Shown here piece by piece: positions 47,282-57,596 of a stretch of 64,000 bases of DNA. The DNA comes from Kallotenue papyrolyticum (GTDB lineage Bacteria; Chloroflexota; Chloroflexia; Chloroflexales; Kallotenuaceae). The stretch lies in NCBI RefSeq assembly GCF_000526415.1, contig NZ_JAGA01000003.1, forward strand, positions 1 to 64,000, in the 5' to 3' direction. Made by a program: the position numbers and the translations under genes. Numbering within the stretch: the stretch's first letter is position 1; every line of letters begins with the position of its first letter. A model generated the notes under the pieces. The model was not told the DNA's origin. It was given only the letters and a program-made list of their open reading frames with translations, and did not search any database.

Positions 47282-48292
47282 ATGGCCACGATCAAAGAAG
47301 TGGCGCGCCGTGCCAACGTATCGATCGCCACCGTCTCCTACGTACTCAACGGTACGGGCTCGGTCTCGCCGGAAACCCGCCGCGCGGTGCTGGAAGCGGC
47401 AGCAGCGCTGCAATATCGCCCATCGTATCGCGCGCGCGCACTCCAGGCACGGCGCAGTCTAACGCTGGGTGTCGTGTTGCCAGGCGCACAACGCGTAGCC
47501 GAGCCATCCTTCGGCGCGTTGTTGGCCGGTCTGACCGAGGGCGCCGCGCGCAGTGGCTACCAGGTGCTGCTGGCAACCGCCGCGCCGGAGCAGGACGAAG
47601 CTGCGCTCTACGCTCCGCTGGTGCGCTCCGGGCGCGTGGACGGCGTGGTGATCCTCGACGCGCAGCAGGACGATGTGCGCCTGGTCGCAGCCCGACGCGA
47701 AGGCATTCCCTACATCTGCGCGGGTCGCCCCGGCGATGGCAGCCCCTATGTGGCGCTCGATGCGGTGCCGGGGATGATCGAGGCCATGGCGCATCTGATC
47801 GTGCGCGGGCATACGCGCATCGGGCTGATACAGCCGCCGCTCGAAAGCGCGCTGGCCGCTGATCTGGACGTCGGCTACCGCGAAGCGTTGACCGAAGCCG
47901 GTCTGCCCTTTGCGCCGGAGCTGATTGTCGAAGGCGGCCTGAGCGAAGCCGATGGCTATGCCGCTGCCGAGGAGCTGCTCAGCCGTCCGGAACGTCCAAC
48001 GGCGATCATCGCCGGCAGCGCGGCGCTGGCTTTCGGCACGCTGCACGCGATCCATGATCAGCAGCTTCATGTCGGGCACGATGTAGCACTGATCAGCTTC
48101 GAGGACACGCCGGCAGCCGCGCACACCGCACCGCCGCTGACCGCGGTACGCCAGCCGTTTCACGCCTGGGGCATCGCCCTGGCACACGGGCTGATCGCCC
48201 TGATCACCGGCCAGCCGTGGCACTCGCTCGCGGTGCAGCCGCAACTCATCGTCCGTCGTTCCTGTGGAGCCGGGGGACTGCCGCGCCGCTGA
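47282..48292 (+). CDS. LacI-family transcriptional regulator
   Basis: A 336-residue regulator with the LacI HTH TIKEVARRANVSIATVSYVL and hinge YRPSYRARALQ, then a periplasmic-binding-protein-like sensor domain (LGVVLPGAQRVAEPSFGALLAG). The effector is probably a sugar. The start at 47282 follows the operator; no strong ribosome-binding site is seen (AAAAGC). An MsmX/UgpC-type ATPase starts 39 bases downstream, so it probably controls sugar-uptake capacity. Confidence 0.92.
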   Translation: MATIKEVARRANVSIATVSYVLNGTGSVSPETRRAVLEAAAALQYRPSYRARALQARRSLTLGVVLPGAQRVAEPSFGALLAGLTEGAARSGYQVLLATAAPEQDEAALYAPLVRSGRVDGVVILDAQQDDVRLVAARREGIPYICAGRPGDGSPYVALDAVPGMIEAMAHLIVRGHTRIGLIQPPLESALAADLDVGYREALTEAGLPFAPELIVEGGLSEADGYAAAEELLSRPERPTAIIAGSAALAFGTLHAIHDQQLHVGHDVALISFEDTPAAAHTAPPLTAVRQPFHAWGIALAHGLIALITGQPWHSLAVQPQLIVRRSCGAGGLPRR

Positions 48293-48331
48293 GCGCGCCG
48301 ACCCGCCTCCCATGAGCTCAAGGAGTGGTGT

Positions 48332-49435
48332 ATGGCCAGCATCAAGTTCGAACACGTCGACAAGTACTTCGGCAACGTCCACGTCCTCAAAGACATCAAC
48401 ATCGACATTCCGGACAAAGAGTTCCTGGTACTTGTCGGCCCGTCCGGTTGCGGCAAATCCACCGCGTTGCGCTGCCTGGCGGGGCTGGAAGAGATCACCA
48501 GTGGCAAAATCTACATCGGTGATCGCGTCGTTAACGACGTCGCACCCAAGGATCGCGACATCGCCATGGTCTTCCAGAGCTACGCGCTCTACCCGCATAT
48601 GTCGGTCTATGACAACATGGCCTTCGGCCTGAAACTGCGCAAGGTGCCCAAGGCCGAGATCGACAAGCGTGTCAAGGAAGCCGCCGAAATGCTGGGCATC
48701 GCCCACCTGCTGGATCGCAAGCCCAAGGCGCTCTCAGGCGGTCAGCGCCAGCGCGTGGCGCTCGGCCGCGCGATTGTGCGCGATCCGGCGGTCTTCCTGA
48801 TGGACGAGCCGCTCTCCAACCTGGACGCCAAGCTGCGTGTCCAGACGCGCGCCGAGATCTCCAAGCTGCACAAACGCCTGGGCACCACCTTCATCTATGT
48901 GACGCACGACCAGGTCGAGGCCATGACCATGGGCACGCGCATCGCCGTGATGCGCGACGGCATCCTGCAGCAGCTCGACGCGCCGCAAGTGCTCTACGAC
49001 CATCCCGCCAACATGTTCGTGGCCGGCTTCATCGGCTCGCCCGCGATGAACTTCTTTGAAGCCACGATCCGCCGCGGCACGGATGGGCTGGTGGTCGATA
49101 CCGGCGACTTCGCGCTGCCCATTGCGCGCAACAAGCAGGAGGTGGCCGGCAAGTACATCGATCGATCGGTGTACTTCGGCATCCGTCCTGAAGATATTCA
49201 CGATGCGCAGTTCGTGCCGCCGGGCGTGGAAGCCAACGCGACGGTTGACGCCGAGATCGCCGTGGTTGAGCATATGGGCGCGGAGGTCTTCGCTTATGCC
49301 GATGTGGGCACGAAGGAGTTCGTCGCCCGTCTCGACCCACGCACGGCCGCCGAGGCCGGCAAGCCGCTGCGCTTGGCCTTCGACATGTCGCGCATGCACC
49401 TCTTCGACCGCGAAACCGAGATGGCGCTGACCTGA
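48332..49435 (+). CDS. Sugar ABC transporter ATPase, MsmX/UgpC type
   Basis: A 367-residue ATPase of the CUT1 family. Walker A is GPSGCGKST, the signature is LSGGQRQRVALGRA, Walker B is VFLMDEPLSNLDAKLRV, and a TOBE/MOI regulatory domain starts about residue 240 (NFFEATIRRG). Such ATPases drive several sugar importers encoded elsewhere. AAGGAG precedes the ATG. There is no permease next to it, while the importer at 60-63 kb has no ATPase, so partnership is possible. LacI-linked control suggests catabolite or sugar regulation. Confidence 0.92.
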   Translation: MASIKFEHVDKYFGNVHVLKDINIDIPDKEFLVLVGPSGCGKSTALRCLAGLEEITSGKIYIGDRVVNDVAPKDRDIAMVFQSYALYPHMSVYDNMAFGLKLRKVPKAEIDKRVKEAAEMLGIAHLLDRKPKALSGGQRQRVALGRAIVRDPAVFLMDEPLSNLDAKLRVQTRAEISKLHKRLGTTFIYVTHDQVEAMTMGTRIAVMRDGILQQLDAPQVLYDHPANMFVAGFIGSPAMNFFEATIRRGTDGLVVDTGDFALPIARNKQEVAGKYIDRSVYFGIRPEDIHDAQFVPPGVEANATVDAEIAVVEHMGAEVFAYADVGTKEFVARLDPRTAAEAGKPLRLAFDMSRMHLFDRETEMALT

Positions 49436-49467
49436 GACGCGCCCGTCGCAACGCGGGCTGATCCGGC

Positions 49468-49503
49468 GCAGGAGTTGGGCATAGCGCTCAACTCCTGCTT
49501 TTT
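49468..49503 (+). terminator. Intrinsic terminator after the ABC ATPase gene
   Basis: GCAGGAGTTGGGC, loop ATAGC, GCTCAACTCCTGC (one G-U), then TTTTTC. A 13-bp stem with T-tract, directly downstream of the ATPase gene. Confidence 0.88.
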
Positions 49504-49569
49504 CGGTCGACGCAGCGCGCAGGCCGAGGCGGCTGGCCACACCAACCGGCACGGCGGCCGATTTGTGGG

Positions 49570-49575
49570 TATAAT
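49570..49575 (+). promoter_or_regulatory. -10 element of uvrB
   Basis: TATAAT lies 39 bases before the uvrB ATG. No good -35 box stands at 16-18 bases, and I see no LexA-type box of known form. Confidence 0.45.
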
Positions 49576-49614
49576 GCATATGTCAACCCTTTCGACACAG
49601 CCGAGGACAGGAGC

Positions 49615-51732
49615 ATGCCGCCCTTCAAGGTGAACGCCCCCTACCAGCCCACCGGCGACCAGCCCCAGGCGATCGAACGCCTGGTGGCCGGGCTCAAGCA
49701 GGGCTTGCGCCACCAAACCCTGGTCGGCGCAACAGGGACCGGCAAAACGGCGGTGATGGCCTGGATCGTCGAACGGGTGCAGCGCCCCACGCTGGTGATG
49801 GCCCACAACAAAACCCTGGCCGCACAGCTCTATGCCGAGTTCAAGGAGTTCTTCCCCGACAACGCGGTCTGCTACTTCGTCTCCTACTACGACATGTACA
49901 CGCCGGAGGCCTATGTCCCCTCCAAGGACCTGTACATCGAAAAGGAGGCGCAGATCAACGAAGAGATCGACCGCCTGCGCCATGAGGCAACCCAGGCGCT
50001 GCTCTCGCGGCGTGACGTACTGATCGTGGCCTCGGTCTCGGCGATCTACGGCCTGGGCTCGCCCGCCGACTACGGTCAGGTCGCGCTCTCGCTGCGCGCG
50101 GGCGAGGTGCGTAACCGCGACAAAGTGTTGCGCCACCTGATCGACCTGCAGTTCGAGCGCAACGACATTGATTTCCACCGCGGCACCTTCCGCGTGCGCG
50201 GGGATACCCTGGAGATCTTTCCGGCCAACGCCGAAACCGCCTGGCGCGTCGAGTTCTGGGGCGACGAGATCGAGCGCATCGTCGAAGTCGATCCGCTCAC
50301 CGGCGAGCTGCTGACCGAGAAACAAGCCATCGATGTCTATCCGGCCAAGCACTTCATCACCACCGGCGAGAAGCTGCAACTGGCGATCCGCGACATCCAG
50401 GCCGAGCTGGACGAGCGCGTGCACGCCCTGGAGGCCGAGGGCAAGCAGCTCGAAGCCGCGCGCCTCAAGCAGCGCACCATGTACGACCTGGAGATGCTAG
50501 CCGAGATGGGCTACTGCTCCGGCATCGAGAACTACAGCCGCCACCTGGATCGGCGCCTGCCGGGCCAAACGCCCTGGACGCTGCTCGACTACTTCCCCGA
50601 CGATTTCCTGCTGTTCGTGGATGAGTCGCACATTTCGGTGCCACAGATCCGCGGCATGTTCAACGGCGACCGCAGCCGCAAGCAGACGCTGGTGGACTAC
50701 GGCTTCCGCTTGCCCAGCGCGCTCGACAACCGGCCACTGCGCTTCGAGGAATGGGAGCAGCACCTCCACCAAGTGATCTACGTCTCGGCCACGCCCGGTC
50801 CCTATGAACTGGAACGCTCGGAACAGATCGTCGAGCAGATCATCCGTCCCACCGGCCTGCTTGATCCGGTGATCGATGTGCGGCCCACGCGCGGCCAGAT
50901 CGACGACCTGCTCGGCGAGATCAAACAGCGGGTGGAGCGCGGCCAGCGCGCGCTGGTCACTACGCTGACCAAACGCATGGCCGAAGATCTGGCCGACTAC
51001 CTCAAGGAGATGGGCATCCGCACGCAGTACCTGCATGCCGACATCGAGACGATCGAGCGCGTTGAGATCCTGCGCGATCTGCGCATGGGCGTCTACGACG
51101 TGGTCGTCGGCATCAACCTGCTACGCGAAGGGCTGGATCTGCCGGAGGTCTCGCTGGTAGCGATCCTGGACGCCGACAAGGAGGGCTACCTGCGCTCCAC
51201 CTCGTCGCTAATCCAGATCATCGGCCGCGCCGCACGGCACGTGGAAGGCACGGTGATCATGTACGCCGACAGCGTCACGCGTTCGATGGAGGAAGCCATC
51301 CGCGAAACGCAACGCCGCCGCGAGATCCAGATGGCCTACAACCGCGAGCACGGCATCGAACCGCGTGGTATTGTTAAGCAAATTCGTGATCTGACCAATC
51401 AGTTGCAGCGCGTGGCCGAGACGCCGGCGCCCTACACCGTCGAGCGTGGCGGCGAGATCGCCATGCCCAAGGACGAATTGCTGCGGCTGATCAAAGAACT
51501 CGAAAAACAGATGAAGGATGCGGCGCGCAACCTGGAGTTCGAAAAGGCGGCGCTGCTGCGCGATCAGATCACCGAACTGCGCCGGACCTTAGCATTGGAA
51601 GATACCGGCGCGCTGCTGGCGAGCATCAACGAACGCCCCGAGCGTCGTTCCACAGCACCGGCTGCCACGATCGCAGCCACCGGCAACGGCACGGGCCGCG
51701 CCACGCGCCCGCGCGGCGGACGCCGTCGCTAG
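49615..51732 (+). CDS. uvrB: Excinuclease ABC subunit B
   Basis: A 705-residue nucleotide-excision-repair helicase-like protein that loads onto damage with UvrA and recruits UvrC. Motifs include Walker [35 protein letters not shown] (beta-hairpin), [46 protein letters not shown] and [11 protein letters not shown]. The UVR domain ([20 protein letters not shown]) is at the C-terminus. AGGAG precedes the ATG closely. Confidence 0.97.
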   Translation: MPPFKVNAPYQPTGDQPQAIERLVAGLKQGLRHQTLVGATGTGKTAVMAWIVERVQRPTLVMAHNKTLAAQLYAEFKEFFPDNAVCYFVSYYDMYTPEAYVPSKDLYIEKEAQINEEIDRLRHEATQALLSRRDVLIVASVSAIYGLGSPADYGQVALSLRAGEVRNRDKVLRHLIDLQFERNDIDFHRGTFRVRGDTLEIFPANAETAWRVEFWGDEIERIVEVDPLTGELLTEKQAIDVYPAKHFITTGEKLQLAIRDIQAELDERVHALEAEGKQLEAARLKQRTMYDLEMLAEMGYCSGIENYSRHLDRRLPGQTPWTLLDYFPDDFLLFVDESHISVPQIRGMFNGDRSRKQTLVDYGFRLPSALDNRPLRFEEWEQHLHQVIYVSATPGPYELERSEQIVEQIIRPTGLLDPVIDVRPTRGQIDDLLGEIKQRVERGQRALVTTLTKRMAEDLADYLKEMGIRTQYLHADIETIERVEILRDLRMGVYDVVVGINLLREGLDLPEVSLVAILDADKEGYLRSTSSLIQIIGRAARHVEGTVIMYADSVTRSMEEAIRETQRRREIQMAYNREHGIEPRGIVKQIRDLTNQLQRVAETPAPYTVERGGEIAMPKDELLRLIKELEKQMKDAARNLEFEKAALLRDQITELRRTLALEDTGALLASINERPERRSTAPAATIAATGNGTGRATRPRGGRRR

Positions 51733-51834
51733 GCAGCCCGCCTGTGCCGGCGCGCCACCCAACCGATACTGATGCAACGCTGATCGAGGGAGTTCACCCC
51801 CGCTCCATCGATCGATACCCGGGGGAGCGTAACC

Positions 51835-53166
51835 GTGGCAGTCCAGGTCTGGATCGGCGAGAAGCCGGACAATCCCAACGAGCGCAAAGCGATCATCGCC
51901 CTAGCCAACGGCCTTGACCGTCTGGAAGGGCTGTATGTGATGATCGCCAACTTCAGCGTCGGCGGGCGCGCGATCGATCTGGTGATCCTCAAGTCCGACG
52001 CGATCTTCATCCTCGAGCTCAAACATTGCGACGGTAAGGTCTTCGGCGATGTCAACGGCCGCTGGAAGGTGGTCAGCAAGAGCGGCTCGACCAAGTGGCT
52101 CAACCCTGGCCGCAAAAATCCCTATGGCCAGGTGATGTCCTACTTCTACAACTTCACCAACTTTCTCAACGACCACAAGGCCGAGATCGTTGGGGCACAG
52201 CGCGCGCAGGACATCGACTTCCGCTCGGCCAAGCGCGTGATCGTGATCGTGCCGACGATCGAGGAAGGTTCACAGATCGAACTCGACTGGAAGGTGCAGG
52301 CCAAGGGCCTGGATGAGCTGCCCACCTATCTGGTGACCGAGCGCTCAACCGGCATCGACCTTTCGGATGAGGAGCTGCTGCGCATTCCGCGCCTGCTGCA
52401 CTGCGAGCCCTGGCGCGAAGTCAACGATCTGATCGCCGGCGTGCTGCCGGAGTGGGAAGCCACGCCCAGCGAACCGCCCGCGCTACAGGCCGCCCTGCCG
52501 CCACCGCCTACACCGGTGCGCAATGCAGCTGCGCCACCGCCCGCGCCGCTCGCCATCTGGCGCGCCGCGCTGCGCCGCGTCACCACCTGGCCGGCCAACA
52601 TGGTGTACGTCTTCGTCCTGCTGGCCGTACTGATCACGCTGGCGATCATTCCCGGCGTCTTTCTGGAGATCGTGCCGCGCAGCAACCAGGCCGCTCCGCC
52701 GCAGACGCTCCAACCGATTCCGACGATCCCGCAGTTCGGCATCGGCGAGAACATCAGCAACGGCATCGCCGATGTGCGCCAACAGGTGGGCCGACGCTGG
52801 GATCAGCAGACCAAACGCTGGCTACTGACCGATGCCGAAAACGCCGAGGTGCTGGTGACCTTGGAAAGCGTCGATTTCAACAACGGGCAGATCCGGCTGG
52901 CGTGGACGGTGGAGAATCGCCGCCGCGTGCCGGTGCGCATGGCGCTGGTGCCGGAGAATATTGCCATCTCCGACACCCAGATGCAGTACCGCATCGACCC
53001 GCAGCGCTCCGAGCCGCGCGGCACACTGACGGTCGCGCCGGGCGAGAAGCGCAGCGCTACGGTGGTGGTGCCGCAGCCGGTGCGCGCCAATGCCCTCACG
53101 CTCCAGATCACGCTGCTGCGCGAGCCCTTCGGCGAGACGAGCTGGATCGTCAACGTGCCGCAGTGA
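51835..53166 (+). CDS. NERD-domain nuclease-like membrane protein
   Basis: A 443-residue protein. The N-terminal NERD domain (about residues 10-170) has the PD-(D/E)xK-like core: AIDLVILKSDAIFILELKHC (Asp, Glu, Lys). A Pro/Ala-rich linker and a single membrane helix at about residues 256-275 (MVYVFVLLAVLITLAIIPGV) follow, then about 165 residues with beta-sandwich character (VLVTLESVDFNNGQIRLAW, RSATVVVP). It is probably anchored with the NERD domain in the cytosol. The start is GTG at 51835; the ribosome-binding site GGGGGAG lies about 7 bases upstream. The last 502 bases are repeated at 57057-57558. Confidence 0.82.
   Translation: MAVQVWIGEKPDNPNERKAIIALANGLDRLEGLYVMIANFSVGGRAIDLVILKSDAIFILELKHCDGKVFGDVNGRWKVVSKSGSTKWLNPGRKNPYGQVMSYFYNFTNFLNDHKAEIVGAQRAQDIDFRSAKRVIVIVPTIEEGSQIELDWKVQAKGLDELPTYLVTERSTGIDLSDEELLRIPRLLHCEPWREVNDLIAGVLPEWEATPSEPPALQAALPPPPTPVRNAAAPPPAPLAIWRAALRRVTTWPANMVYVFVLLAVLITLAIIPGVFLEIVPRSNQAAPPQTLQPIPTIPQFGIGENISNGIADVRQQVGRRWDQQTKRWLLTDAENAEVLVTLESVDFNNGQIRLAWTVENRRRVPVRMALVPENIAISDTQMQYRIDPQRSEPRGTLTVAPGEKRSATVVVPQPVRANALTLQITLLREPFGETSWIVNVPQ
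52663..53164. repeat. Direct repeat, copy 1: C-terminal part of the NERD gene
   Basis: These 502 bases match 57057-57558 with four substitutions that I could count and no gaps. It starts just after the membrane helix and ends in the stop codon, where TGA (copy 1) differs from TAG (copy 2). One substitution changes an amino acid (Ser to Arg), so the two copies split recently. Confidence 0.95.
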
Positions 53167-53221
53167 GCGGCAACGCAAGTCACGTTTCCATGAATCCGTT
53201 CACATTTCAGCCATTCCCATT

Positions 53222-53272
53222 GTAGGGGCGAGGCGACGCCTTACCCAGGGCGCAGCGCTGTAGCGCCCCTAC
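53222..53272. repeat. REP-like palindrome between NERD gene and AI-2E remnant
   Basis: GTAGGGGCG (53222-53230) and CGCCCCTAC (53264-53272) bracket two smaller GC-rich inverted pieces (GGCGACGCC, GCGCAGCGC). The outer arms are the same as in the palindrome at 6242-6286. Confidence 0.7.
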
Positions 53273-53308
53273 CATCATTTGGGTCAATATTTCCACCCAT
53301 TGCTGTAA

Positions 53309-53655
53309 TCACCGCAGGCGTATGGCCGCTGGCTCGATCTCGAAGCGCGCGAGCCAAGTTTCCATCTGTGCGAGCAACGCCACCAGTTGGCCTGGTACGC
53401 CGGCAGTCGGTCGCGTACCTGGCTCAGTGAGAAAAAGCCGAACAGGATCAGCGCCACGCCCAGCGTCAGCACAGCGATGATCAACAGCAGCAACGCGGCC
53501 CACGTCGGAACGCCCTTGCTCTGGAGCCGGCGCATGAGCGGGAAACAGAGGAGCGCAACAAAGATCGCAACGATGATCGGCGACAACCGCCCGCTGGCGA
53601 GCCTCATCCCGCCAAGCAGAAGGATCACGACAACGCCGGCGACGATGGCGCACAC
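53309..53655 (-). pseudogene. AI-2E-family transporter N-terminal fragment, frameshifted
   Basis: On the minus strand [39 protein letters not shown] and SLSQVRDRLPAYQ are the start of an AI-2E/PerM-type membrane protein. After this the frame shifts; the other frame continues QLVALLAQMETWLARFE and stops. Only about 115 of about 350 residues remain. The family includes putative autoinducer-2 and Na+/H+ exporters. It is part of debris between the two NERD repeats and is not functional. Confidence 0.75.
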
Positions 53656-53711
53656 TGCAGGTCATCGTTTCCGTGCCGGTTGCATACCTGCCTGTCCTCA
53701 GCCCTCGGTAC

Positions 53712-56516
53712 TCAACGAGCGCGACCCAGGCTGCGCCGCACCACTTTACTCAGCTCACGCAACCACAGCACGCTGCTGGCGACCAGCGCACAGATCAGCC
53801 AGTCGCTCCCGCGCAACGGCACGGTATCAAAGGCGCGCTGCAAAAACGGCACATATATGACCGTGACCTGCAGTATGATCGAGAGCGTGACAGCACTCCA
53901 CAACCATGGGTTGTGGAACAATTCGTAGAAGGCACTGTGGGTATCCGAGCGGGCGTTGAAGACGTTGAACATCTGGAACAGCATTAGCGTGGTAAACGCC
54001 ATCGTGCGCCCGTATGGCATGTCACCTGTTCCGGCGATCAGGCCGCCCGGCAGGGATCGATCGAGCACGAACAATGTTCCGACCGCCATGATGCAGCCAA
54101 CGAAGATAATGCCCAGCCACATCTCGCGCGTAATCACACCGCTGCCCGGCGGGCGGGGTTTTTGCTTCATTACGTCGGGAGCGGCAGGATCGAGGCCCAG
54201 CGCCAGGGCGGGCGCCCCGTCCGTCACCAGGTTGATCCACAGGATGTGCGTTGCCAGCAGCGGTGCGATGAACGCTTCGTTACCAGTGGCGGTCAGGCCT
54301 AGCACACCCGCCAGCACCACGCTGCCGAACATGGTCAGCACCTCGCCGATGTTCGACGACAGCAGGAAGCGCAGGAACTTTTGGATGTTGGCAAAGATCG
54401 CGCGTCCTTCTTCCACCGCTGCCACGATCGTGGCAAAGTTATCGTCGGCTAAGATCATGTCGGCGGCTTCCTTCGCAACATCCGTGCCGGTGATGCCCAT
54501 CGCCACGCCGATGTCCGCAGCTTTGAGTGCGGGCGCATCGTTCACGCCGTCGCCGGTCATGGCAACCACGTGACCGTTGTGCTGCAAGGCATCAACGATG
54601 CGTAGCTTATGTTCCGGATTGACACGCGCATATACCGCGACCTCACACACCCTCGTGCGTAACTCCTCGTCTGTGAGTCGCTCCAGTTCCGCGCCGGTGA
54701 TCACCGTCGCGGTGGTGGCAAGCCCTAACTCCTCAGCAATCGCCACCGCCGTTTTCGGATGATCACCCGTGATCATAATCGGCCGAATGCCTGCGCCTTT
54801 GGCCACCGCAACCGCGTCCTTGGCTTCTTCGCGTGGCGGGTCGATCATGCCCACCAGCCCCAGAAACACCAGTTCCTGCTCAATTCGGTCGCTCAGTGCA
54901 TCAGGGTGTTCGAGCGCATGGCGCGGCAGGGAACGGTAGGCGATGCCGAGCGTCCGCAGCGCCTCACCGGCCAGTTGTTCGTTGATCTCTAGAATCCGCG
55001 TGCGGCGCTCCTCGGTCAAGGGTTGCGGTCCATCGCCGACCCAGATCGCATGACAGCGACGTAGCAAAATGTCGGGTGCGCCCTTGGTGAAGACCAGCAG
55101 CCGCTCTGGCCGCTCGGCATCGGTATGCACGGTACTCATCAGCTTGCGCTCTGAGGAGAACGGCACCTCGCCGATGCGCGCAAAGCGTTTGTCAAGCGCC
55201 TCATCCGTGAGTCCCGCTTTACGCGCCGCGACGATCAGCGCGCCCTCGGTTGGATCGCCCTGGATGATCCAGCGTCCGTCACGCTGCTGCAAGACCGCGT
55301 TGTTGGCGCGATCCGCCGCGACCAGCGTGAAGGTCACCTCGGTACGCAATGACTCATCCTGAATCGGGTGGCCATCTTGCAGCAGCTCGCCGACCGGGGC
55401 ATAGCCAATACCGGTGACCTCCACTCGGCCACTGGCGGTAACAATCGTGCGGACAGTCATCTCGTTTTTGGTCAGCGTCCCGGTTTTGTCGGAGGCGATC
55501 ACCGTCGCTGAGCCCAGCGTCTCGACGGCCGGCAGCTTGCACACAATCGCATTGCGCTTGGCCATGCGCTGCACGCCTAGTGCTAGCACCACCGTCACCA
55601 TCGCCGGCAAGCCTTCCGGCACCGCCGCTACGGCCAGTGCCACGCCCAGGGTCAGCACGTCCACCAGCGCACTAAACTGGCGGATGCCTTGCACCACGAT
55701 AATGGTGGTGCTCATGATGACTGCAAGAATAATCACCACGATGCCGAGCAGCTTGCCGGTACGATCCAACTCTTGTTGCAGCGGCGTTGGCTCGCTCTCG
55801 GTTTGACTCAGCAGGCTGGCGATCTTGCCCATCTCGGTCTGCATGCCGGTCGCGGTGACCACCGCCCGGCCGCGGCCGTAGGTCACGGAGGTGCCGCTGA
55901 AGACCATGTTCGCGCGGTCGCCAATGCCGACTTGCTCTGGTATAGGAGCGGTAGTTTTGGAGACCGGCATGCTCTCGCCGGTGAGCGAAGCTTCGTTGGT
56001 TTGGAGCGCGACGGAGCAGATGAGTCGCCCATCGGCGGGGATCTTATCGCCCTCTTCGATCAGGATAATGTCGCCCGGCACCAGCTCGGCGGCAGGGACA
56101 CGCTGGAGCCGACCATCGCGCACCACAGATGCCTCATCAGCCGTCATCGCCCGCAGCGCCGCAACGGCGCGCTCGGCCCGCTCCTCCTGCACAAAGCCCA
56201 GGATGCCGTTGAGCAGGACGATCGCGAAGATCACTAACGACTCATAGGGCAGCGGCTCATCACGTTCGATCAGCCAAACCACCAGCGAAATCGCCGCCGC
56301 GATCAGCAGCAGGATAATCAGCACCTCCTGAAACTGAGCCAGAAACTTGCGCCAGGCGGGAACCGGCTGTTCAGCTTCGAGTTTGTTGAGGCCGTACTGC
56401 GCCAGACGCCGCCGCGCCTCCTCGGTCGTCAGACCGTGCGCGGCGTCACTACCCAGCGCCGCGATCACATCTTCCACCGGCTGCTGATACACGGCGACAG
56501 GTTCCGTGCTGATCAT
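53712..56516 (-). CDS. P-type cation ATPase, P2A/Ca2+-type
   Basis: A 934-residue ion pump with the cation-ATPase N-domain ([21 protein letters not shown]), the TGES actuator motif in [32 protein letters not shown] (ion-binding helix 4), the phosphorylated Asp in [24 protein letters not shown], and [20 protein letters not shown]. Ten membrane segments are visible. PacL-like Ca2+ transport is most likely; PMR-type Mn2+ transport is the alternative. GGAG lies about 10 bases before the ATG at 56516; the longer frame to 56639 has no family sequence. It lies on the opposite strand to the NERD gene, between the direct repeats. Confidence 0.95.
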   Translation of the reverse strand: MISTEPVAVYQQPVEDVIAALGSDAAHGLTTEEARRRLAQYGLNKLEAEQPVPAWRKFLAQFQEVLIILLLIAAAISLVVWLIERDEPLPYESLVIFAIVLLNGILGFVQEERAERAVAALRAMTADEASVVRDGRLQRVPAAELVPGDIILIEEGDKIPADGRLICSVALQTNEASLTGESMPVSKTTAPIPEQVGIGDRANMVFSGTSVTYGRGRAVVTATGMQTEMGKIASLLSQTESEPTPLQQELDRTGKLLGIVVIILAVIMSTTIIVVQGIRQFSALVDVLTLGVALAVAAVPEGLPAMVTVVLALGVQRMAKRNAIVCKLPAVETLGSATVIASDKTGTLTKNEMTVRTIVTASGRVEVTGIGYAPVGELLQDGHPIQDESLRTEVTFTLVAADRANNAVLQQRDGRWIIQGDPTEGALIVAARKAGLTDEALDKRFARIGEVPFSSERKLMSTVHTDAERPERLLVFTKGAPDILLRRCHAIWVGDGPQPLTEERRTRILEINEQLAGEALRTLGIAYRSLPRHALEHPDALSDRIEQELVFLGLVGMIDPPREEAKDAVAVAKGAGIRPIMITGDHPKTAVAIAEELGLATTATVITGAELERLTDEELRTRVCEVAVYARVNPEHKLRIVDALQHNGHVVAMTGDGVNDAPALKAADIGVAMGITGTDVAKEAADMILADDNFATIVAAVEEGRAIFANIQKFLRFLLSSNIGEVLTMFGSVVLAGVLGLTATGNEAFIAPLLATHILWINLVTDGAPALALGLDPAAPDVMKQKPRPPGSGVITREMWLGIIFVGCIMAVGTLFVLDRSLPGGLIAGTGDMPYGRTMAFTTLMLFQMFNVFNARSDTHSAFYELFHNPWLWSAVTLSIILQVTVIYVPFLQRAFDTVPLRGSDWLICALVASSVLWLRELSKVVRRSLGRAR

Positions 56517-56657
56517 GTGGCTTACTCCTCGTGCTCCGCAGGCAGAGCACTGCTGCATGCTGCTCATTTCAGCGCCGCAGTAACCGCGCTCGCCACATCC
56601 ATGAAGCTGCGCCCTGCGGCAACCCTTATGAGCATGCACGAATTAAACCGAATTGCC

Positions 56658-56686
56658 GTAGGGGCAAGCCAGCGCCGTACCCCTAT
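56658..56686. repeat. Degenerate REP-like palindrome
   Basis: GTAGGGGCAAGCC and GTACCCCTAT flank AGCGCC. It has the same GTAGGGG arms as the elements at 6242 and 53222, but imperfectly paired. It lies next to the ATPase gene, in the 273-base gap that holds no other feature I can support. Confidence 0.55.
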
Positions 56687-56789
56687 CACCCGTCCGCATT
56701 TTAACCCAGGTTGCTACCTATAAGCGGTCGATGCTATGGGCCAGGAGAAATAAAACGACTTTCAGTTCAAAGCCGGCTGCGGTTAACGC

Positions 56790-57560
56790 ATGAATAGCTT
56801 TTGGGAAGCGACGGGTGATCAAACTCCCGACCGTTTCAATAGACGTGCGGGCCACACTCCGGAGATAGGGTTCCCAGGATTGAACACCTTGTCGCCGAGG
56901 ATCGTTGCGCCAGCAGGTACGTCAAACGGATACCAGTGCACGCCGCTCGTAGCGGAGTCGGGCGGAAGCGGAATATCGGGAATGGATAAAAGAAGAGGCG
57001 GAAGAGCAAGTAATGTGCCTGTTGGCAGTAGAAGGGAGCCGTCTATAGATCGACGACTGGAGATCGTGCCGCGCAGCAACCAGGCCGCTCCGCCGCAGAC
57101 GCTCCAACCGATTCCGACGATCCCGCAGTTCGGCATCGGCGAGAACATCCGCAACGGCATCGCCGATGTGCGCCAACAGGTGGGCCGACGCTGGGATCAG
57201 CAGACCAAACGCTGGCTGCTGACCGATGCCGAAAACGCCGAGGTGCTGGTGACCTTGGAAAGCGTCGATTTCAACAACGGGCAGATCCGGCTGGCGTGGA
57301 CGGTGGAGAATCGCCGCCGCGTGCCGGTGCGCATGGCGCTGGTGCCGGAGAACATTGCCATCTCCGACACCCAGATGCAGTACCGCATCGACCCGCAGCG
57401 CTCCGAGCCGCGCGGCACGCTGACGGTCGCGCCGGGCGAGAAGCGCAGCGCTACGGTGGTGGTGCCGCAGCCGGTGCGCGCCAATGCCCTCACGCTCCAG
57501 ATCACGCTGCTGCGCGAGCCCTTCGGCGAGACGAGCTGGATCGTCAACGTGCCGCAGTAG
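56790..57560 (+). pseudogene. Chimeric frame: unrelated 89 residues joined to copied NERD-protein C-terminus
   Basis: The first 89 codons (56790-57056) are AT-richer and do not resemble the NERD protein; from 57057 the frame is the copied extracytoplasmic C-terminal domain (LEIVPRSNQAAPPQ onward). NERD domain and membrane helix are missing. There is no clear ribosome-binding site and no signal peptide. The frame happens to be open throughout, so a product of 256 residues is formally possible, but a partial duplication by-product is more likely. Confidence 0.6.
57057..57558. repeat. Direct repeat, copy 2
   Basis: Counterpart of 52663-53164, offset 4394 bases. The 5' end is abrupt, after the sequence TCGACGA; the 3' end stops within the stop codon. 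Confidence 0.95.
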
Positions 57561-57596
57561 CGCGGCTCCAGGTGTGGAGCTTTGCAAGCATCTGCC

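Noticed and set aside
56819-57160. Minus-strand frame (113 residues) opposite the chimeric frame
   Set aside because: Its N-terminal part is antisense of the repeat; the remainder has no recognisable motif, and no ribosome-binding site is visible.
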